DNA of 20,408 nt from a virus: positions 1 to 20,408 of the IMG/VR virus record IMGVR_UViG_3300046559_000956. One strand, 5' to 3'. Shown piece by piece: positions 9,721 through 18,264 of this stretch. Within the stretch, counting starts at the first letter, position 1. The number at the start of each line of letters is the position of its first letter. The translations under genes and the position numbers were made by a program. Below the pieces are notes generated by a model that did not search any database, was not told where the DNA came from, and saw nothing but the letters and a program-made list of their open reading frames with translations.

Positions 9721-9878
9721 AGGTTTGGGTGGTGCTAAATCACGTCCCCAACGAGACCGTTGATTGGCACGATGAGATTGCCGCAGTATGCGCCAGCCAG
9801 GCCCTAGCCGAGAAGCTGGCGGCGGCATCAGAGTATTTTACACATATCGAGGAGCACGAGGTTCGCGCAGAATTATGA
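9717..9878 (+). CDS. Small protein (53 aa) bridging into terminase
   Basis: A 53-residue acidic protein starting at GTG 9717, which overlaps the preceding TGA (GTGA), and ending at TGA 9876-9878, which overlaps the terminase ATG (ATGA). Such stop-start overlaps at both ends argue strongly for a real, translationally coupled gene. The sequence has an N-terminal strand (VKVWVVLNHV) and a helix rich in Ala and Glu (EIAAVCASQALAEKLAAASEYF). No family recognised. Confidence 0.62.
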   Translation: MKVWVVLNHVPNETVDWHDEIAAVCASQALAEKLAAASEYFTHIEEHEVRAEL

Positions 9879-11458
9879 GCCGCCGCGATCTCGATTTGGA
9901 CAATCTGAGCCCCGTCGAGCAGCGGGCGCTGTTGGGCGACTACGTGCAGCGCCAAAGGGCGCGCCAAAAGCGGTTGGCCCAGTACGAGCCCACCGCCCGG
10001 GAGCTGTCCACCGCCCAGGAGCTCAGGCGCAAGTGGTTTCCCCAGCAGGCCGCCTTTTTTGCCAGCGGCGCCAAGCGCCGGTGCGCCTTTACGACCCGCC
10101 GGGGCGGCAAGACCATCGGCACGGCCATTTGGCTGGTCAGCTCCCTTTTGGAGCACCCCACGTCCCTGCACCTGTACATGGCTCAGACGGCGGGCATCTG
10201 TAAGCTGTACATGTGGAATGAGATTAAGAGGCTCATCTTAGAGTACCAGCTGCCGTTCAAAACCAATGAGACCGACCTCACCATCATCCATGAGCGAGGT
10301 TTGGGGGCCATTGTCCTCAAAGGCGCCGACAAGGCCGACGAAATCGAGAAGCTGCGCGGCCCCAAGTGGATTAAGGCGGCCCTCGATGAGGCGGCAAGCT
10401 TTGGCGTGTTCATCGAAAACCTCATCATGGAGGTGTTGGGCGCAGCCCTCATGGACCAAGGCGGCGAGCTCATTATGACGGGCACCGCCGGCAAGAAAAA
10501 GGAAGGCATCTTTTACGAGGCGTGCCACGGCCTGCGCCGGCGTAAATCCGATGGCAAGCCCGTCTGGGAGCTGCACAAGTGGAGTTTTCAGGACAATCCC
10601 TTCATCCCCCAGTCGGCCAAAAACGAAGACACCATCATTGACGACAATGGCTTCGGAGGCCCGGACGACCCGCGCTTTTTGCGCGAGTTTAAGGGCATCT
10701 GGGCCGTCGGTGAATCCGAGCGCGTCTTTGCCGGCTTTCAAAGCGACAAGAACGTCTACAAGGAAGATTTGCCGCACGTGCACGACTGGCGCTATCTGAT
10801 GGGCGTCGATTTTGGCTGGCACGACGAATCAGCCATTAGCATCGTCGCCTACGCCCTGACCTGCCGGCGCGTGTACGTGGTGGACAGCTGGGCGGCCCCG
10901 CAGCAATTTTCCGACGATGTGGCCCGCCAGGTGAACGGCTTTCGACAAAAGTACGGCCAGAGGATTCGGATTGTGGGCGACTTGGGCGGCTACGGCAAAG
11001 GCATCGCCGTACACCTGCAGCGCGACCACGGCCTTTACATTGAGCCGGCTGCCAAGCGCGACAAGCTGGACCAAATAGCTTTCATCAATTCCGCGTTTTT
11101 GCGCCGTGACCTGCTGGTGCATGAGCAAAGGTGTAAAGAACTCATCAAGCAGCTGCAAGAGGTGGCGTGGAATGCATCGAAAACTGACATGGGCAACCAT
11201 GAGCGTGATGATCGCGCTGCAGCCATGCTGTACGCCTGGCGCGCTGCCAAAAGCGGCGGTTCTGGCTCCAAAACCCTTAGCCAAGACCCTTATCAAGACC
11301 CCGGAACAGCCTTTGCCATCAAGGAGAAGCAGGATGCCCTCAAAAAACGACCCGAAGGTGATCCCAACGAACCCGCTTGGCTCCGAGGAGACGATGACCC
11401 AACTGACGCGCCTGCTCGAATCCGGCCGAGCATGTGGCGTGAAATCGTTGGCCTATGA
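9875..11458 (+). CDS. terL: Terminase large subunit
   Basis: A 527-residue DNA-packaging motor. The ATPase domain shows Walker A in CAFTTRRGGKTIGTA (TTRRGGKT at 73-80) and Walker B in KAALDEAASFG (ALDEAA at 169-174). The RNase H-like nuclease domain shows the first acidic residue in MGVDFGWHDES (Asp312), the second in RIVGDLGGYGKG (Asp369), and a C-terminal NHERDDRAAAMLYAWRA motif. It cuts concatemeric DNA and pumps it through the portal into the prohead. An in-frame ATG at 9788 would add 29 residues that overlap the 53-aa gene; the ATG at 9875, coupled by ATGA, is preferred. Its last 125 nt overlap the next gene in another frame. Confidence 0.95.
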   Translation: MSRRDLDLDNLSPVEQRALLGDYVQRQRARQKRLAQYEPTARELSTAQELRRKWFPQQAAFFASGAKRRCAFTTRRGGKTIGTAIWLVSSLLEHPTSLHLYMAQTAGICKLYMWNEIKRLILEYQLPFKTNETDLTIIHERGLGAIVLKGADKADEIEKLRGPKWIKAALDEAASFGVFIENLIMEVLGAALMDQGGELIMTGTAGKKKEGIFYEACHGLRRRKSDGKPVWELHKWSFQDNPFIPQSAKNEDTIIDDNGFGGPDDPRFLREFKGIWAVGESERVFAGFQSDKNVYKEDLPHVHDWRYLMGVDFGWHDESAISIVAYALTCRRVYVVDSWAAPQQFSDDVARQVNGFRQKYGQRIRIVGDLGGYGKGIAVHLQRDHGLYIEPAAKRDKLDQIAFINSAFLRRDLLVHEQRCKELIKQLQEVAWNASKTDMGNHERDDRAAAMLYAWRAAKSGGSGSKTLSQDPYQDPGTAFAIKEKQDALKKRPEGDPNEPAWLRGDDDPTDAPARIRPSMWREIVGL

Positions 11459-11693
11459 GGGCCTGGTCATCGAGTGGCACGGCCCCCAAGACGCCGGCGA
11501 CGACGACCAGCCCCTGGACGACGCCGGCGACCGACCCGGTGACGATTTGGGGGAGTACGTGCTGGCCCGGACGAAAAACGACGCCCCCCAAGGCCCCTTG
11601 CTGCCGGCTGAGGTGGCCGAGGTGGTAAACTTGGCGCAAGATTACGACCGCTGGGACCGCTACGAGGCGGGCCCGGTTTCAGAGGGTGACTGA
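11334..11693 (+). CDS. Acidic protein (119 aa) starting inside terL
   Basis: A 119-residue strongly acidic protein between terminase and portal. The ATG at 11334 has AAGGAG 8 nt upstream, inside terL, giving a 125-nt overlap. In the overlap this frame has more G/C third positions than the terL frame, supporting translation from 11334. Features: VKSLAYEGLVIEWHGPQ, then an Asp-rich stretch (DAGDDDQPLDDAGDRPGDD), then a helix ending in DYDRWDRYEAGPVSEGD. The stop overlaps the portal ATG (TGATG). The place in the operon suggests a packaging or head accessory protein; no family recognised. Confidence 0.72.
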   Translation: MPSKNDPKVIPTNPLGSEETMTQLTRLLESGRACGVKSLAYEGLVIEWHGPQDAGDDDQPLDDAGDRPGDDLGEYVLARTKNDAPQGPLLPAEVAEVVNLAQDYDRWDRYEAGPVSEGD

Positions 11694-13687
11694 TGAGCAC
11701 GTATACCGTCCACGACAGGGCCCAAAAGGGCCCGGGCACCATCGATCTCTCGGGGATTAGCCGGGGCACCAAAAAAGCGGCCGAGGAGGTGGCGGCCTGG
11801 CTTTTGGCCGACGACCCCGCCCAAGACCTGGTCAGCCACGCCCAAATGCTCATCACCAAGCAGGAGGGTCGGCTGCAGCGCAACATCCGCTACCTGTCCC
11901 TGTATGCCAACCGCGACTTTATGACCGATTTCGCCGTGGGCGTGCACCGGGGCAAGCCCTTGCCGCGCATGAGCGACAATCAGCTCAAAAAGCACTGCGA
12001 CACCACCGTCGGCAAGGTCATCCAGGCCAACTCCCGGGTCACCATGCTCACCCACAACGGCGACTTTGCCCTGTGGCAGCGGGCCCGCAAGATGGAGCAG
12101 GCGCTCAAGGGCGAGTGGGCCAGGATGCGCTTTTACCGCGAGGCCCAAAAAGCCTGTGTGGACGGCTTTGTCACCGGCACCGGCATCGTCAAGCTGCAGG
12201 TGGGCGAGGACGGCGACCGCATCGAGTGCGACCGCGTCTTCCCCAACGAAATCTTCGTGGACGAAATGGACGCCGCTTTTGGCCGCCCCACCAAAATGTA
12301 CCAGGTGCGCTACGTCCAAAAAGACACCCTGGCTGCCATGTTCCCCGAAAAGTGGGATATCATCCAGGGAGCCGCCACCGCCATCGCCCCCTCCTATCCG
12401 TGGTGCCTGTATGAGCCCGGTATGATTTTGGTGGTGGAAGCCTACGCCCTGCCCGTCGGTGACCGCCCCGGCCGCCACGTCATCGCTTTGAGCTCGGGCA
12501 CCCTCCAAGACGAGGAGTGGGAGGAAGATATCTTCCCCTACGTCGTGTTCAAGCCCTCGGACGCGCCCTTTGGGTGGTATGGCCAAGGCTGGGTGGAACA
12601 CACCATGGGCGCCCAAATCTTGCTCAACAAAACGCTCAATATCATGGAACAGGGGGCCAGGCTCGGCATCGCTCCCTTCTGGGTGGTCCAGGAGGCGGCG
12701 GGTCTCAACTTTCGGCACCTCGACAACATTCCGGGCCACATCGTGGAGACCAATGGCCCGGAACCCAAGTGGGTTACCAATGCGCCATTTCACCAAGCTG
12801 CCCCCGTCTACTGCCAAATGCTCCGCCAAATCATTGCCGATTTTTGGGGCAATAATTCGATGGATACAGGCGGCGATGTGCCCATCAACCGCATTGATTC
12901 CAAAAAAGCGCTTCGGGAGTACCAGGACTTGGGGGCCTCTCGGATTACCTCTGTGCTCGAGCGGTGGACCCAAGATTTCTTTCTCGACGCAGCCGAGCGA
13001 ACTTTCACGCTTGCGAAACGCATTGCAAAAGAAAAAGGCGCCTACCCCGTCCTCGTCCAGGACACGTATAAGAAGGCTGTGCAGCTAGACTGGAAAGACC
13101 TGGACCTGCAAAAGGACGCCTACCTGCTGACGCCTGCGCCCGCCAACCTCCTCTCCAACACCCCGGCGGGCAAGACCGACGATATCAAAGAGCTCATGGA
13201 CGCCGGGCTCATCACCCAAAAGCAGGGCCAGCGCATGATGCAAGGCCCCGATGACATCAACGCCGTGCTCAGTGAGAGCTCGGCCACCGAAGACCACTTG
13301 GATTGGGTCATCGAGCAAATCATCGAAAAGGGCCACTACATTTCGCCCACCTCCGTCCAAGACCTCTCCCGGGGATTGGTGCGGATTTCGGACGCGAGCC
13401 TGCAGTATGAAACGCTTGGCCTTGAGCAATCAAAACTCGATATGTTTGCCCAGTGGCTCGAGGAAGCCCAAGACATCATGCAACAGATGATGGCCCAACA
13501 CAGCCCGGCGGGCGCACCGCCGGCATTACCAGGAGCACCAGCAGATGGCGCAATCGCAGGCGGAATCCCAGGCGGACCCCAAATCAACCCAGCAACCGGA
13601 CCCATCCCCGTCAACGCCGGTGGGCTCCCTGCCCTCGGAGCAGCCCCCGCAGGTCCGGGACCGGGCCTCCCAGCAGGCGGCCCATGA
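11693..13687 (+). CDS. Portal protein
   Basis: A 664-residue portal, the dodecameric ring at one capsid vertex through which DNA passes and on which terminase docks. Recognisable parts: a helical start with RLQRNIRYLSLYANRDF, a clip/wing region (FVTGTGIVKLQVGEDGDRIECDRVFPNEIFVDE), a conserved HTMGAQILLNKTLNIMEQGARL stretch split across a helix near residue 303, NSMDTGGDVPINRIDSK, and a long C-terminal helix. The last 50 residues are Pro/Gly/Ala-rich and overlap the scaffold gene for 143 nt. There the scaffold frame has the more typical codon use, so this tail is probably a by-product of overprinting. Start coupled to the preceding stop by TGATG. Confidence 0.9.
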   Translation: MSTYTVHDRAQKGPGTIDLSGISRGTKKAAEEVAAWLLADDPAQDLVSHAQMLITKQEGRLQRNIRYLSLYANRDFMTDFAVGVHRGKPLPRMSDNQLKKHCDTTVGKVIQANSRVTMLTHNGDFALWQRARKMEQALKGEWARMRFYREAQKACVDGFVTGTGIVKLQVGEDGDRIECDRVFPNEIFVDEMDAAFGRPTKMYQVRYVQKDTLAAMFPEKWDIIQGAATAIAPSYPWCLYEPGMILVVEAYALPVGDRPGRHVIALSSGTLQDEEWEEDIFPYVVFKPSDAPFGWYGQGWVEHTMGAQILLNKTLNIMEQGARLGIAPFWVVQEAAGLNFRHLDNIPGHIVETNGPEPKWVTNAPFHQAAPVYCQMLRQIIADFWGNNSMDTGGDVPINRIDSKKALREYQDLGASRITSVLERWTQDFFLDAAERTFTLAKRIAKEKGAYPVLVQDTYKKAVQLDWKDLDLQKDAYLLTPAPANLLSNTPAGKTDDIKELMDAGLITQKQGQRMMQGPDDINAVLSESSATEDHLDWVIEQIIEKGHYISPTSVQDLSRGLVRISDASLQYETLGLEQSKLDMFAQWLEEAQDIMQQMMAQHSPAGAPPALPGAPADGAIAGGIPGGPQINPATGPIPVNAGGLPALGAAPAGPGPGLPAGGP

Positions 13688-14672
13688 CGCCATAGACAAG
13701 CGCAACCCTTTGTCGCCAGCCAACCGGGAAGCCAAGCGCCAGGCCATGTTGGCCAAGCTGCGCGAGGACCGCAACGTGCCGGAGCCCAAGCGTGCACAGC
13801 CCCCTGAGCCGACTGGAACTGATTCTGGCCATCGCGATGCTGGCGGTGGAGACCCTCAACCTGCTGGCGAACCTGGCGACGTTTCTGCACGTCAGGGGGT
13901 AGAGCCGCCGGCGGCCATCAGCGCCGAGCAGGCCCAGTGGATGCAGCAGCAGCAGGTGCTGCGCGAGGCCGAGCAGCGCGCCCGGGAAGCGACCTCGGCC
14001 ATCGAGAAGCGTAAAGCCGAGGCGGAAGCGGCCGAGGCAAGGGCGGCCGAGAAGATTAAGAAGATGGAGCTCGCCATGAGCAATCCGGCAGAATTTATGT
14101 CGGAAGCGGGCATGACCCAGGACGAGTGGAACGCCTTTTGGGCCAACGGCGGCAAACTGTCTCCCGAGCAGAAGCGGATGCGGGAGATGGAGGCCAAAAT
14201 GACCCAGTACGCCGAAAAGCTGGCGGCCATCGAGCGCCAGGCCCAGGCCGAGCGGGCCCACTCCCAGCGGCGCTTGGAGGATGCCGAGTTTACCGCCACG
14301 TTAAAAGACTACACCTTTTTGCCCGAGGTGGGCGGCATCGGCGCTGTGCGCAACAAGCAGCAGCAATTATCCACTCAGCAAAATAAATCCGTGACCCTCA
14401 AGGAGGCGGCCGACGCCCTCGAGCGCGAGGTACAAGAGGGTTTGAACGGTATGTTGAAGAAGAGTCATATATTGGCTAAGTTGGGACTTGCCACAGCGTC
14501 CAACCAGCCCCCGGCGGCACCAACGAAGACGCCCAAAACGCTCACGGCACGGACAGCAAGCGACAGCTCGCCCAAAGCAGTCACGGTCAAAGGACCGTTG
14601 GACTGGGCAGGCAAGCGCGCGCGCTATCTGGAACGTCTCGCCAGTGATCGTGCAGCGGCAAGAGACCGCTAG
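13545..14672 (+). CDS. Capsid scaffolding protein
   Basis: A 375-residue protein directly before the major capsid gene, with classic scaffold character. The N-terminus is disordered and Gln/Ser/Pro-rich (1-125). A long charged coiled coil follows (EAEQRAREATSAIEKRKAEA to IERQAQAERAHSQRRLEDAE, about 145-240). Then comes FTATLKDYTFLPEVGG and an Arg-rich, positively charged C-terminus (ARYLERLASDRAAARDR) of the sort that binds coat protein. Scaffold directs prohead assembly and leaves before or during packaging. The ATG at 13545 follows AGGAG inside the portal gene. Over codons 83-119 the third-position GC falls to 13 of 37, where another frame looks coding. Confidence 0.85.
   Translation: MAQSQAESQADPKSTQQPDPSPSTPVGSLPSEQPPQVRDRASQQAAHDAIDKRNPLSPANREAKRQAMLAKLREDRNVPEPKRAQPPEPTGTDSGHRDAGGGDPQPAGEPGDVSARQGVEPPAAISAEQAQWMQQQQVLREAEQRAREATSAIEKRKAEAEAAEARAAEKIKKMELAMSNPAEFMSEAGMTQDEWNAFWANGGKLSPEQKRMREMEAKMTQYAEKLAAIERQAQAERAHSQRRLEDAEFTATLKDYTFLPEVGGIGAVRNKQQQLSTQQNKSVTLKEAADALEREVQEGLNGMLKKSHILAKLGLATASNQPPAAPTKTPKTLTARTASDSSPKAVTVKGPLDWAGKRARYLERLASDRAAARDR
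13792..13902 (+). CDS. Nested hydrophobic ORF inside the scaffold gene (36 aa)
   Basis: In the frame one base ahead of scaffold, GTG 13792 opens a 36-residue ORF with GGAG 7 nt upstream. The product is MHSPLSRLELILAI followed by a hydrophobic helix to FLHVRG, long enough to span a membrane though it contains Glu, Thr and two Asn. Third positions are G or C in 32 of 36 codons, as in the strong genes here, against 13 of 37 for the scaffold frame over the same bases. The codon bias thus favours the nested frame. Possible roles are a holin, a pinholin-like regulator or an inner-membrane assembly factor. Not homology based. Confidence 0.5.
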   Translation: MHSPLSRLELILAIAMLAVETLNLLANLATFLHVRG

Positions 14673-14681
14673 GGGCATCCG

Positions 14682-14725
14682 GCCCCCGATCACTGAGACG
14701 TTTGGCGTCTTCACGTATCGGGGGC
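14682..14725 (+). promoter_or_regulatory. Stem-loop in the leader of the major capsid gene
   Basis: GCCCCCGAT (14682-14690) pairs perfectly with ATCGGGGGC (14717-14725) around a second small stem GACG/CGTC with loop TTTGG. The GGGGG of the 3' arm, 8-12 nt before the ATG, is the only ribosome-binding-like sequence of the capsid gene. The fold could therefore control translation. No U-run follows, so a terminator is less likely. Confidence 0.5.
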
Positions 14726-14732
14726 TTCTCAC

Positions 14733-16043
14733 ATGCCAGTTGGAATCACGAACTTTCAGGCCATCTTCAAGACTTACTACGACCAGGACACCCTGCCTTG
14801 GCTGGTGCCCAACAACCTGCCGTTTTTCAATCTCATCCCCAAGCAGGACGGCTTAAGCGGCGATGTGATTGACCACGTGTTCAAGTACGGCCCCTCCCAG
14901 GGTTTCAGCACCGACTTCAACACCGCCATGACCTCCGCCTCGTCGGCCCCCAAAGCCGCCCGGGCCGCCATCCGCTGCTCGCAGGCGTACGCCGCTGTCG
15001 AATTTTTCGACAAGGACAAGGCCCTCACCGATGGCGAGGCCGCCTACGCCGACCTCGTGACCGAGGTGATGACCGGCAAGCTGATGGACTTTTACAAGAA
15101 CCTGGACATGGAGTTTCACGGTTCGGGTACCGGCTGGCGCGGCACCGTGGCCGCAGGCCCCGGCCAGGCCAACCCCTTCAGCCCCAACGGCGCGACCCTT
15201 GCCGCCAACCAAGTCGCCATTGCCCAGGGCATGGCCTTGGAGACGGTGTTTGACCAGGACCAGATGCTGCAGCCGGCCACCTACGCGGGCTTCCCTGTGG
15301 CAGGTTCGGTGTTCCCGCCGTCCGACGGCCGCACCCCCACCTCGTTGGGCAGCGCTGTGCAGGTTATTGCCGTTGACGGCATCAACCGCACCCTGACCTT
15401 GACCGACGCCTCGGCCTTTGTTGCCGGCACCTTCATCTTGCAGGCCGGCGGAGCTGTGGGCTTCAACAGCAGCAACCTCAACGGCGCCATTATCGGCATG
15501 GACAGCTGGGTGCCCTACGGCGGCGTGACAGGCTCAGACTCGTTTTTGAGCATTAACCGCAGCCCTTATCCCACGCGTATGGCCGGCTACTGGCTGGACG
15601 GGTCAAAATTCGCCATTGAGGATGCCCTCAAGCGGCTGAGCGCCAAAATGAGCCAGGGCGGCGCGCGCGAGAGCAACGTGGGCCTCGTCAACCCCATGGA
15701 CTTTGACGCCCTGGATTCCAAGTTGGGCACCAACGTCCGCTACGGCACCGTGCAGACGGCCACCTACGGCTTTGACAGCATCGTCATCAACGGCGCCGCT
15801 GGCCGCATCGACATGGTCCCCGACCCCCATCAGCCCCAGGGCTACGCCCGTATCATCGACCCCTCCACGTGGATTTTGAACCACAAGTACGAGGTGCCGC
15901 ATATCGTGGACGTGGAGAACCGGACGATGGAGCAGGGCGCTAACTTTGACGGTAGAACCGCTCGTTTGCGCTTCTACGGCCAGTTGCGCTGCAAGCAGCC
16001 CCACAAAAACGGTGTTGTGAAGCTGCCTTCCGTCATCATCTAA
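14733..16043 (+). CDS. Major capsid protein (HK97-fold type)
   Basis: A 436-residue coat protein, identified by position after scaffold and by family-like features: N-terminal FQAIFKTYYDQDTLPWLVPNN split by FFNLIPK, the EFFDKDKALTDGEAAYADLVTEVM helix region (the long spine helix), an inserted beta-rich domain (about residues 150-260), and a C-terminal core with GLVNPMDFDALDSKLG, YGFDSIVINGAAG and DGRTARLRFYGQLRC. No N-terminal cleavable scaffold domain is present, matching the separate scaffold gene. The ATG at 14733 is preceded by a stable stem-loop. Expected to be the most abundant virion protein. Confidence 0.88.
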   Translation: MPVGITNFQAIFKTYYDQDTLPWLVPNNLPFFNLIPKQDGLSGDVIDHVFKYGPSQGFSTDFNTAMTSASSAPKAARAAIRCSQAYAAVEFFDKDKALTDGEAAYADLVTEVMTGKLMDFYKNLDMEFHGSGTGWRGTVAAGPGQANPFSPNGATLAANQVAIAQGMALETVFDQDQMLQPATYAGFPVAGSVFPPSDGRTPTSLGSAVQVIAVDGINRTLTLTDASAFVAGTFILQAGGAVGFNSSNLNGAIIGMDSWVPYGGVTGSDSFLSINRSPYPTRMAGYWLDGSKFAIEDALKRLSAKMSQGGARESNVGLVNPMDFDALDSKLGTNVRYGTVQTATYGFDSIVINGAAGRIDMVPDPHQPQGYARIIDPSTWILNHKYEVPHIVDVENRTMEQGANFDGRTARLRFYGQLRCKQPHKNGVVKLPSVII

Positions 16044-16143
16044 CCCAGGCTGCAAACGGGGTTGGTGACTGAGGGTTTTCCCACGCTTTCCCTCGGCCTC
16101 CGTAAAACCGGCGGGTCATCCCCAAATTGCGCAAGGAGCCACC

Positions 16144-16638
16144 ATGACCATGTTCAAAATGAACCCGATGTATTCGGGCGACGCCTCGATGTGCGTCGTT
16201 GCCGGCTCGGCGGTGTTCACCAACACCACGACCCCGACCTCCAACACCATCATCCCGGCGCAGGTTCTGCCGGTCACGCCCGCCGCCAACGGCGCCGCCA
16301 TCGGCCAGGGCGAGACTGTGGCGCCTATGGGCTGCAAGGTGACTGTCGTGGTCAACCCCACCACGGCCTACCACCCAGCGGTGGCGGCCAACGCCAGCTC
16401 GGCCGCCGTGGCGCTCATCGACCTGCGCGCCTACCCCAGCGATATCGTCTCGGTGCATGTGGGCGTCACCACGATTGCCAACGCCACACCGGGCGCGCTG
16501 ACGCTGTCGCTGCCCACGGCCAACGTGGTGGGCATCGACCAGACCAACAAGTTTGTCTACGTGTACTGCTCGCAGCAGTACATCAACAGCCTGGCTTTGC
16601 ATTACGCGGTGTTCTTCAAGGACAGCTACGCGCCTTAA
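16144..16638 (+). CDS. Putative capsid decoration or head accessory protein
   Basis: A 164-residue protein directly after the major capsid gene, rich in Ala, Val and Thr and predicted all-beta (AVFTNTTTPTSNTIIPAQV, VTVVVNPTTAYHP, IVSVHVGVTTIANATPG, KFVYVYCSQQYIN). Small beta proteins at this place in phage operons commonly decorate the capsid surface or stabilise it; the call rests on position and composition. The ATG follows AAGGAGCCACC, a strong ribosome-binding site suited to high expression. The 100-nt gap before it holds a weak inverted repeat (GAGGG/CCCTC, 16069-16096) and nothing else seen. Confidence 0.6.
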   Translation: MTMFKMNPMYSGDASMCVVAGSAVFTNTTTPTSNTIIPAQVLPVTPAANGAAIGQGETVAPMGCKVTVVVNPTTAYHPAVAANASSAAVALIDLRAYPSDIVSVHVGVTTIANATPGALTLSLPTANVVGIDQTNKFVYVYCSQQYINSLALHYAVFFKDSYAP

Positions 16639-16668
16639 TCCGCTGACTTTGCGCCAAAGGGGCCCCGT

Positions 16669-17388
16669 ATGCCGAACAGTGAAACCCTGAACTCTCTGAC
16701 AGCCAAGGTGCGGCAGCGGTCTGACCAGATCAACAGTCAGACTTTTGACGATACAAGCGAGCTCAAGGTTTGGATACGGGGCTCTTTGGCCCAGCTGTAC
16801 GATATGCTGTGTTTGCGCTCGGGGGACTATTACACCACCTGTCGCCCACTGAGCCTGATTGCTGGACAAGAGGCGTACGCCTTACCGAGTGATTTCAAAA
16901 ACCTGACGGACGTGTTTGTCCTGTACGCCGGCGGCAAAAACCGCCTGCAGCTCAAGCCGTTCTCGGCCGAGGAGTTTGGCCAGCTGGGCGACCTGACGGT
17001 CCCCTTGGTGCCTTTGGCCTACCGGCTGATGCGCAACCTTCTGTATGTCCAGCCCATCCCTGTGGCCGACTACTACAACGCCATCGAAATCCACTACGTG
17101 CCCCAGTACCGGGCGCCCTTGCTGGATTACTCGAGCATCGACGAGGTCATGCCCAACGGCTGGGACGAGTGGGTGGTCTTAGACGTCCTGCAAAAAATGA
17201 GCGTCAAGGCGCGCCTTTTGAACATGGACGACATTATTAAGAGCAAGCTGGCCCTCGAGCAGCGGCTGCTGCAAAGCGCCAGCATCCGAGACGCCTACGC
17301 GCCGGTGATGCGCGACGCCACCGTGCACCGCCCAAGCCCCCTGACCTTGGGCCCGCCGACCGGACCCATCTACTGGTCCATCCCCTAA
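16669..17388 (+). CDS. Head-tail adaptor protein (podovirus adaptor type)
   Basis: A 239-residue protein whose start, LTAKVRQRSDQINSQTFDDT then ELKVWIRGSLAQLYDMLCLRSGDYY (about residues 9-56, two segments), followed by LIAGQEAYALPSDFKNLTDV, matches a widespread phage adaptor family (xxVRQRADxENSxF, WINxSLAELYD, YxLPxDF) that sits below the portal and joins head to tail. The middle includes AYRLMRNLLYVQPIPVADYYNAIEIHYVPQY, a strand-rich segment, and a helical C-terminal part ending in a Pro-rich tail. Location after capsid genes agrees. The stop overlaps the next ATG (TAATG). Confidence 0.8.
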   Translation: MPNSETLNSLTAKVRQRSDQINSQTFDDTSELKVWIRGSLAQLYDMLCLRSGDYYTTCRPLSLIAGQEAYALPSDFKNLTDVFVLYAGGKNRLQLKPFSAEEFGQLGDLTVPLVPLAYRLMRNLLYVQPIPVADYYNAIEIHYVPQYRAPLLDYSSIDEVMPNGWDEWVVLDVLQKMSVKARLLNMDDIIKSKLALEQRLLQSASIRDAYAPVMRDATVHRPSPLTLGPPTGPIYWSIP

Positions 17389-18263
17389 TGGCCCTCAACC
17401 TCCCCCGCGTGGTGCAATCCTTGGTGACCTCGAGCCCAGAGGCCGACCGCGTGCGCCAAAACATCGTCACGGCCGTTCAGCCCGTTTTGGATTTTTTGGG
17501 CAACTACCTGGCGCCGGCAGCCGACGGCTCGCTGCAGATCCTGCGCAACGTCAAGGCGGCCGGCAACGTCATCCTCAACGGCAACGCGACCATCAACGGG
17601 ACGACCCAGGCCAACGGCGCGGTGACGGTGACCGGCGCCCAGACCCAAAACGGCAACCTGACCGTCAACGGCAACACGGCTTTTCGCAACCGCACGGACG
17701 GCGGCGTGTGCATTACCCCGCTGGCCAACACGACCGCCTTTTACACGACCGACGCCACAAACAGCGTGGTGAAGTTTGCGATTGACGATGCCGGAACGGT
17801 CATCTCTCGCGGCACCGTCACGGCAAACAACTTTGTCTCCTCGGTCGGCGGGTTCAAGACGTACGTGGACATGGGCACGTTCTGGCGGCAAACGACCCAG
17901 GGCGGCGTCTTGCGCACCGTCTTCCCAGTCGTCCGTACGGACACCAACGCTCTGGCGTGGATTGCCGCCGACCGCCAGATGCCTTTTTCAGGCTCCATCG
18001 TCGGCATCTCCATGGCCAACGATAGGTCGCTTGGGGGGGACATGACCGTCCAGGTTTTCAAAAACAACACCAGCGGCACAACGGGGCAAATCATCGACAC
18101 CATGGGCATCAAAGCCGGCAACCTCTACCCGGTGTCGCCCATTACGTTCCCCAAGGGTCAGTACCCGTTTAACGCTGGCGACTATTTGGGCGTGGGCAGC
18201 TACATCGGCACCGGCTATGTCGTCGCCACCTCCTTTGGCCTTATCGTAGAGTACGGAGCCTAA
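17388..18263 (+). CDS. Beta-helical tail or fibre-type structural protein
   Basis: A 291-residue protein. A helical N-terminus (VVQSLVTSSPEADRVRQNIV) leads to a repetitive beta segment of NG-turns (LNGNATINGTTQANGAVTV, TGAQTQNGNLTVNGNTAF; residues 63-103), typical of phage fibres and collar or tail whiskers in which trimeric beta-helices form. A globular beta C-terminal domain ends in SFGLIVEYGA. It starts at the ATG that overlaps the adaptor stop and ends 1 nt before the next gene, so it is co-translated with the tail proteins. Receptor binding or collar decoration is plausible, not shown. Confidence 0.68.
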   Translation: MALNLPRVVQSLVTSSPEADRVRQNIVTAVQPVLDFLGNYLAPAADGSLQILRNVKAAGNVILNGNATINGTTQANGAVTVTGAQTQNGNLTVNGNTAFRNRTDGGVCITPLANTTAFYTTDATNSVVKFAIDDAGTVISRGTVTANNFVSSVGGFKTYVDMGTFWRQTTQGGVLRTVFPVVRTDTNALAWIAADRQMPFSGSIVGISMANDRSLGGDMTVQVFKNNTSGTTGQIIDTMGIKAGNLYPVSPITFPKGQYPFNAGDYLGVGSYIGTGYVVATSFGLIVEYGA

Positions 18264-18264
18264 G

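Noticed and set aside
9788-9874. 29-residue N-terminal extension of the terminase
   Set aside because: It overlaps the 53-aa gene in another frame, while the ATG at 9875 is coupled to that gene's stop by ATGA.
11660-12973. Minus-strand open frame of 437 codons opposite the portal gene
   Set aside because: Shadow of the portal frame: low-complexity Gly/His/Val composition, no motif, no supported start; the portal motifs are on the plus strand.
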